DNA of 23,395 bases from CAZAKO01 sp964546145 (GTDB lineage Bacteria; Fidelibacterota; UBA2242), in NCBI GenBank assembly GCA_964546145.1, contig CAZJIU010000032.1, positions 1 to 23,395 of the forward strand, in the 5' to 3' direction. The translations under genes were made by a program, and so were the position numbers. Shown here one piece after another: positions 20,658 through 23,395 of the stretch; position 1 is the first letter of the stretch; every line of letters begins with the position of its first letter. The notes under the pieces are model-generated. The model did not search any database and had not been told where the DNA came from. It saw only the letters and a list, made by a program, of their open reading frames with translations.

Positions 20658-23141
20658 ATGAATATTTCCGTAGTTAAATTTATCGCTGCTGATATTCCTT
20701 TACAGGATCGTGAACCGGCCGAAATTTTATATATTAAAGATATCCTGAAAGTAATTAAAACTTCTAATAATAACCTCGTTAATCACCTAACATTTCATGC
20801 CAAATATTTAAAACAACTGATTCAAGCTGAGCCGGACTGGATTGGTATCCTCGAAAAACTGATCGAAGAACGCAAAATCCTCTGCGGTCCCTGGTATCTG
20901 CTTCCCAATAATTGTCTCGCTGGCAGCGAAACATTGATTCGCAATTTGCTATATGCCAGTAAGGTTTGTTTTGAGATCGGCGAGGTGATGAAAGTCGGTT
21001 TTTCAACTTTTAACTGCCGAATCAATTCACAATTACCACAGATATTTAACGGCTTTAATATTGATACGATTTGCGTTCCGATCTCAAGCATAAACGGTTT
21101 GCCGGAACAATTTCTCTGGCAGGGTTTGGAAGGCAGTAAAGCGGTTGTAGCCGGTTGCTTTGATCACCAGTCTTCTACTGACAATTCGCAGTTATTATTT
21201 TCGATGGAGGAATTAGTTAACCAGCGTGAAGAATCCCAGGAATATGAAATTCCCCAGATGATCATCAGCTATTTCGATCCGCGCAAGAATCCGGACCAGA
21301 TACAAGAGCTAATTAATTTTCTCAATTACCAGAAAGATATTCAGGTCGAATCTGTAGCTCTCCCGGATTACTTTTGGAAAATTAAGGATAGTAAAATCCT
21401 GGATAATCTAAAAGTTGTTACGCATGAGTCTATTCCACATAGTAGTCAATCCCATACGCAGAGTGCGATCAGCGCTTCCCTGATCCAGTCTGAAAATATT
21501 TATGCCGAGCATCTCTTGCAGGCGTATGCTGAGCCTTGGGAGGTTATTTATCAATATCTGGTGGGAAATGGCTCGCAAGCGATAATCCAATCCTATTGGG
21601 AATCCTTGATGACTCTCCAGCAAAAGGTTCAACTTACGCAGCTGCTCGATAAAGAGCAGGAAAATATCATCGGGGAGGAATATCATACCCTTAACGAATC
21701 GCTTAAAAAGACGTTTGAAGAAACAATCCGCAAATTGCTGGCAAATGTTCAGCCCCCGGATAAAGATCGGGGATACTTTTTTACATTATTCAATCCACTT
21801 CCCTATAATCGCTCTGAAATTGTTGAGGTGGATTTAGACTTACCAATTAAAATACATCAGGGTAACGTCATTGTGGAAGATTCAGCGGGGCGGAAAGTAC
21901 CCTGCTGGAATACCTATTCGGAAAAAATAATTCCTCTTTTTGAACATCATGGTAATGAAGAAAAGAGACGGTTTCACTGCTTTTTGGAGGTCAATAATAT
22001 TCCGGCAATGGGATATAAGACCTATCGGGTTGTACCGGTTCACAAAGCTCCTCCATCCCAGAAAAAAAACATCGCTGTTTCCGACACGATTCTTGAAAAC
22101 GATTTTATCAGAGTCAGTATTAATAGTAATGGCACTTTTAATGTTTTTGCAAAAGAGACCGGTACCAATTATGTTAATCTGGGTTATTTTATAGATACAC
22201 CCTACAATGAGAATGGGGAATTGATTTCTCAGCAGCAGATAGTTTCCAAGACTCTCAAACCAGATATTTGGATTACCGTTAACAATCCACTTTTTGCTCG
22301 CTTAAGAGTGGAATTCGATTATCGGCAGAACCATCAACTGGAGAATAATAAGACTAAGGTTATCCTGATATTTTCCATAGATCGCCTCTCCCGTTTTGTT
22401 GATATTGCAGTTGAGCTGTATGATAAAGCCGAACGGCATAAAATTGACCTCTATTTTCCCGCCAATTTCCCGGTTGAAAGAATATATTCCGATACCTATT
22501 TTAATATTGAAGACATTAATGCTTGCGAATCAATTCAAAAGACAAGCAAGTTTAACCTTAACTTCAATTCTTTTGTCGGATTTACTGATGAAATTAGCGG
22601 CTTTGCGATCATCAGTAAAGAAATTCATAATGTTGAAATCCGCAGAAAAAAACCGGCTTTCGTCGCTTTTCCACTGCTGGATACCGCCAACCGGGAACCC
22701 CTTGCCCGAGATCCATTAGCTGGTCCTACTACCTATAAGTACTTTTTATCCTTTGATCCCTATCTGGGAGGCTGGGAAAGCGGTCAGATTATCCTTGATG
22801 CTTGTACTAAGCTATTCAAGGTCTGGAATTTTATGCTCAGTAAACCCCAGGGGAATTTACCAGTTGAAATGGAATTTCTAAGAATTGAGCCGGTGGATTT
22901 GTGTTTTTCAGCTTTAAAATTTGGCGAAAATTCTTCGAGTGCCGTGCTGCGCTTGTTTAATCCAACTAATCACATTATTCAGGGATCAATCACGACATAT
23001 TTACCGCTCTCGATGGTCAATGTTCTTTCGCTTGAGGAGTTGATTATTGAGGTTTTGAATTTTAAGAATGATTATCAAATCAATTTTAAGGTTCTACCTA
23101 AAAAAATCGTAACTCTTGGACTGCATTTTGAGAAGCAGTAA
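20658..23141 (+). CDS. GH38 (alpha-mannosidase-type) homologue with degenerate active site
   Basis: The 827-residue protein follows the GH38 plan: an N-terminal barrel with LPNNCLAGSETLIRNLLYASKVCFE (compare EPDTNLPSGESLVRQLLYGKRFF) and INSQLPQIF, a helical bundle (about 280-370), then beta-sandwich domains with LFNPLPYNRSEIVEVDL, IPAMGYKTYRVVPV, LENDFIRVSINSNGTFNVF, and RLFNPT near the end. The key catalytic sites look lost: the HxHWDREW metal motif reads IPLQDREP (residues 13-20, no His), and the nucleophile Asp of WLPDTFGYS aligns with Phe118. The His of the later QFHD motif is also not evident. It is full length without frameshift, which suggests selection for a non-hydrolytic role. No signal peptide. 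It is paired with the 315-residue protein upstream. Confidence 0.8.
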   Translation: MNISVVKFIAADIPLQDREPAEILYIKDILKVIKTSNNNLVNHLTFHAKYLKQLIQAEPDWIGILEKLIEERKILCGPWYLLPNNCLAGSETLIRNLLYASKVCFEIGEVMKVGFSTFNCRINSQLPQIFNGFNIDTICVPISSINGLPEQFLWQGLEGSKAVVAGCFDHQSSTDNSQLLFSMEELVNQREESQEYEIPQMIISYFDPRKNPDQIQELINFLNYQKDIQVESVALPDYFWKIKDSKILDNLKVVTHESIPHSSQSHTQSAISASLIQSENIYAEHLLQAYAEPWEVIYQYLVGNGSQAIIQSYWESLMTLQQKVQLTQLLDKEQENIIGEEYHTLNESLKKTFEETIRKLLANVQPPDKDRGYFFTLFNPLPYNRSEIVEVDLDLPIKIHQGNVIVEDSAGRKVPCWNTYSEKIIPLFEHHGNEEKRRFHCFLEVNNIPAMGYKTYRVVPVHKAPPSQKKNIAVSDTILENDFIRVSINSNGTFNVFAKETGTNYVNLGYFIDTPYNENGELISQQQIVSKTLKPDIWITVNNPLFARLRVEFDYRQNHQLENNKTKVILIFSIDRLSRFVDIAVELYDKAERHKIDLYFPANFPVERIYSDTYFNIEDINACESIQKTSKFNLNFNSFVGFTDEISGFAIISKEIHNVEIRRKKPAFVAFPLLDTANREPLARDPLAGPTTYKYFLSFDPYLGGWESGQIILDACTKLFKVWNFMLSKPQGNLPVEMEFLRIEPVDLCFSALKFGENSSSAVLRLFNPTNHIIQGSITTYLPLSMVNVLSLEELIIEVLNFKNDYQINFKVLPKKIVTLGLHFEKQ

Positions 23142-23264
23142 CCAGGGTTCTTGATTTTAAAAATAAAAATCCTTTTTGCCTGTTTGGAAAAAAATCCAGA
23201 AATTCCAATACTAAATTTTTGTAGATTAATCTTGATTATGATGATTTAAATAAAGGGTTCGGGT

Positions 23265-23395
23265 TTGAAAAATTTTTTGTTACTGATCCTGATTATCCTG
23301 GTTTTCGGATTAGGGATATATGTACTGAAGAGAAATCCTCAGGAACAGATCAAACAGGTAATTTATCCAACTGAATTTCTCGTGATGACCTACAA
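23265..23395 (+). CDS. N-terminus of a membrane-anchored or secreted protein (partial)
   Basis: An open frame starts at TTG 23265 with AAAGGG (23252-23257) seven bases upstream and runs off the window after 43 codons. It begins MKNFLLLILIILVFGLGIYVLKRN, a short basic start plus a 17-19 residue hydrophobic segment, either a signal anchor or an uncleaved signal peptide, followed by a polar region (PQEQIKQVIYPTEF). There is no lipobox Cys. The function cannot be told from this piece. It follows the GH38-like gene by 123 bases. Confidence 0.6.
   Translation, partial: MKNFLLLILIILVFGLGIYVLKRNPQEQIKQVIYPTEFLVMTY

Overview
The window reads as bacterial chromosome from an organism I cannot place with certainty. 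The gene order rimP-nusA-infB-ylxP-rbfA-truB-ribF-rpsO-pnp-M16 peptidase, the frequent TTG/GTG starts with good Shine-Dalgarno (SD) sequences, and the style of the accessory genes suggest an uncultured lineage of the FCB/Zixibacteria-like kind. That placement is inference with low confidence. The core operon is visibly more GC-rich than the left end (about 1-3550) and the 17.7-18.6 kb segment, both of which look AT-rich and accessory.

Left end (1-3673). Two small minus-strand genes of unknown function (one cut by the window edge) precede an 84-bp direct repeat. The right copy of the repeat (3551-3634) is the promoter and 5' half of an intact tRNA-Arg(CCT) gene. The left copy (1228-1311) is the same promoter and tRNA half, and its identity stops exactly at the anticodon. 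The 2.3 kb between the copies looks like a small integrated element or its remnant, with crossover in the anticodon loop. It contains no recombinase. It carries a seven-codon micro-ORF abutting a strong terminator, an NYN-domain nuclease gene with a consensus promoter and a structured leader, a 71-codon helical small-protein gene, and several short repeats.

Core (3601-16990). tRNA-Arg is followed closely by a membrane-anchored TPR protein. A promoter and a hairpin terminator then open the long translation and RNA-metabolism operon: ribosome maturation (rimP, rbfA), transcription elongation/termination (nusA), initiation (infB), tRNA modification (truB), flavin cofactor synthesis (ribF), and rpsO-pnp. 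It continues, with overlaps or gaps of 10-20 nt, into an M16 zinc peptidase, an AlaA-like aminotransferase and a polysaccharide deacetylase whose true start appears to be non-canonical.

Right part (16991-23395). A MerR-type regulator with a near-consensus promoter is followed by tRNA-Pro(GGG). Next come a minus-strand six-TM voltage-gated-type K+ channel and a minus-strand SpoIIAA/STAS-like protein. After a 557-bp gap with short palindromes there are two plus-strand genes for glycosidase-fold proteins: a TIM-barrel-like protein and a large GH38 (alpha-mannosidase) homologue. Both seem to have lost signature catalytic residues. The window ends in the first 43 codons of a membrane-anchored or secreted protein.

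The observations most worth a second look are the anticodon-loop att duplication with its chimeric tRNA-half locus, the two tiny leader-like ORFs inside that interval, and the pair of apparently degenerate glycosidases. No CRISPR array, rRNA, transposase or integrase was found.
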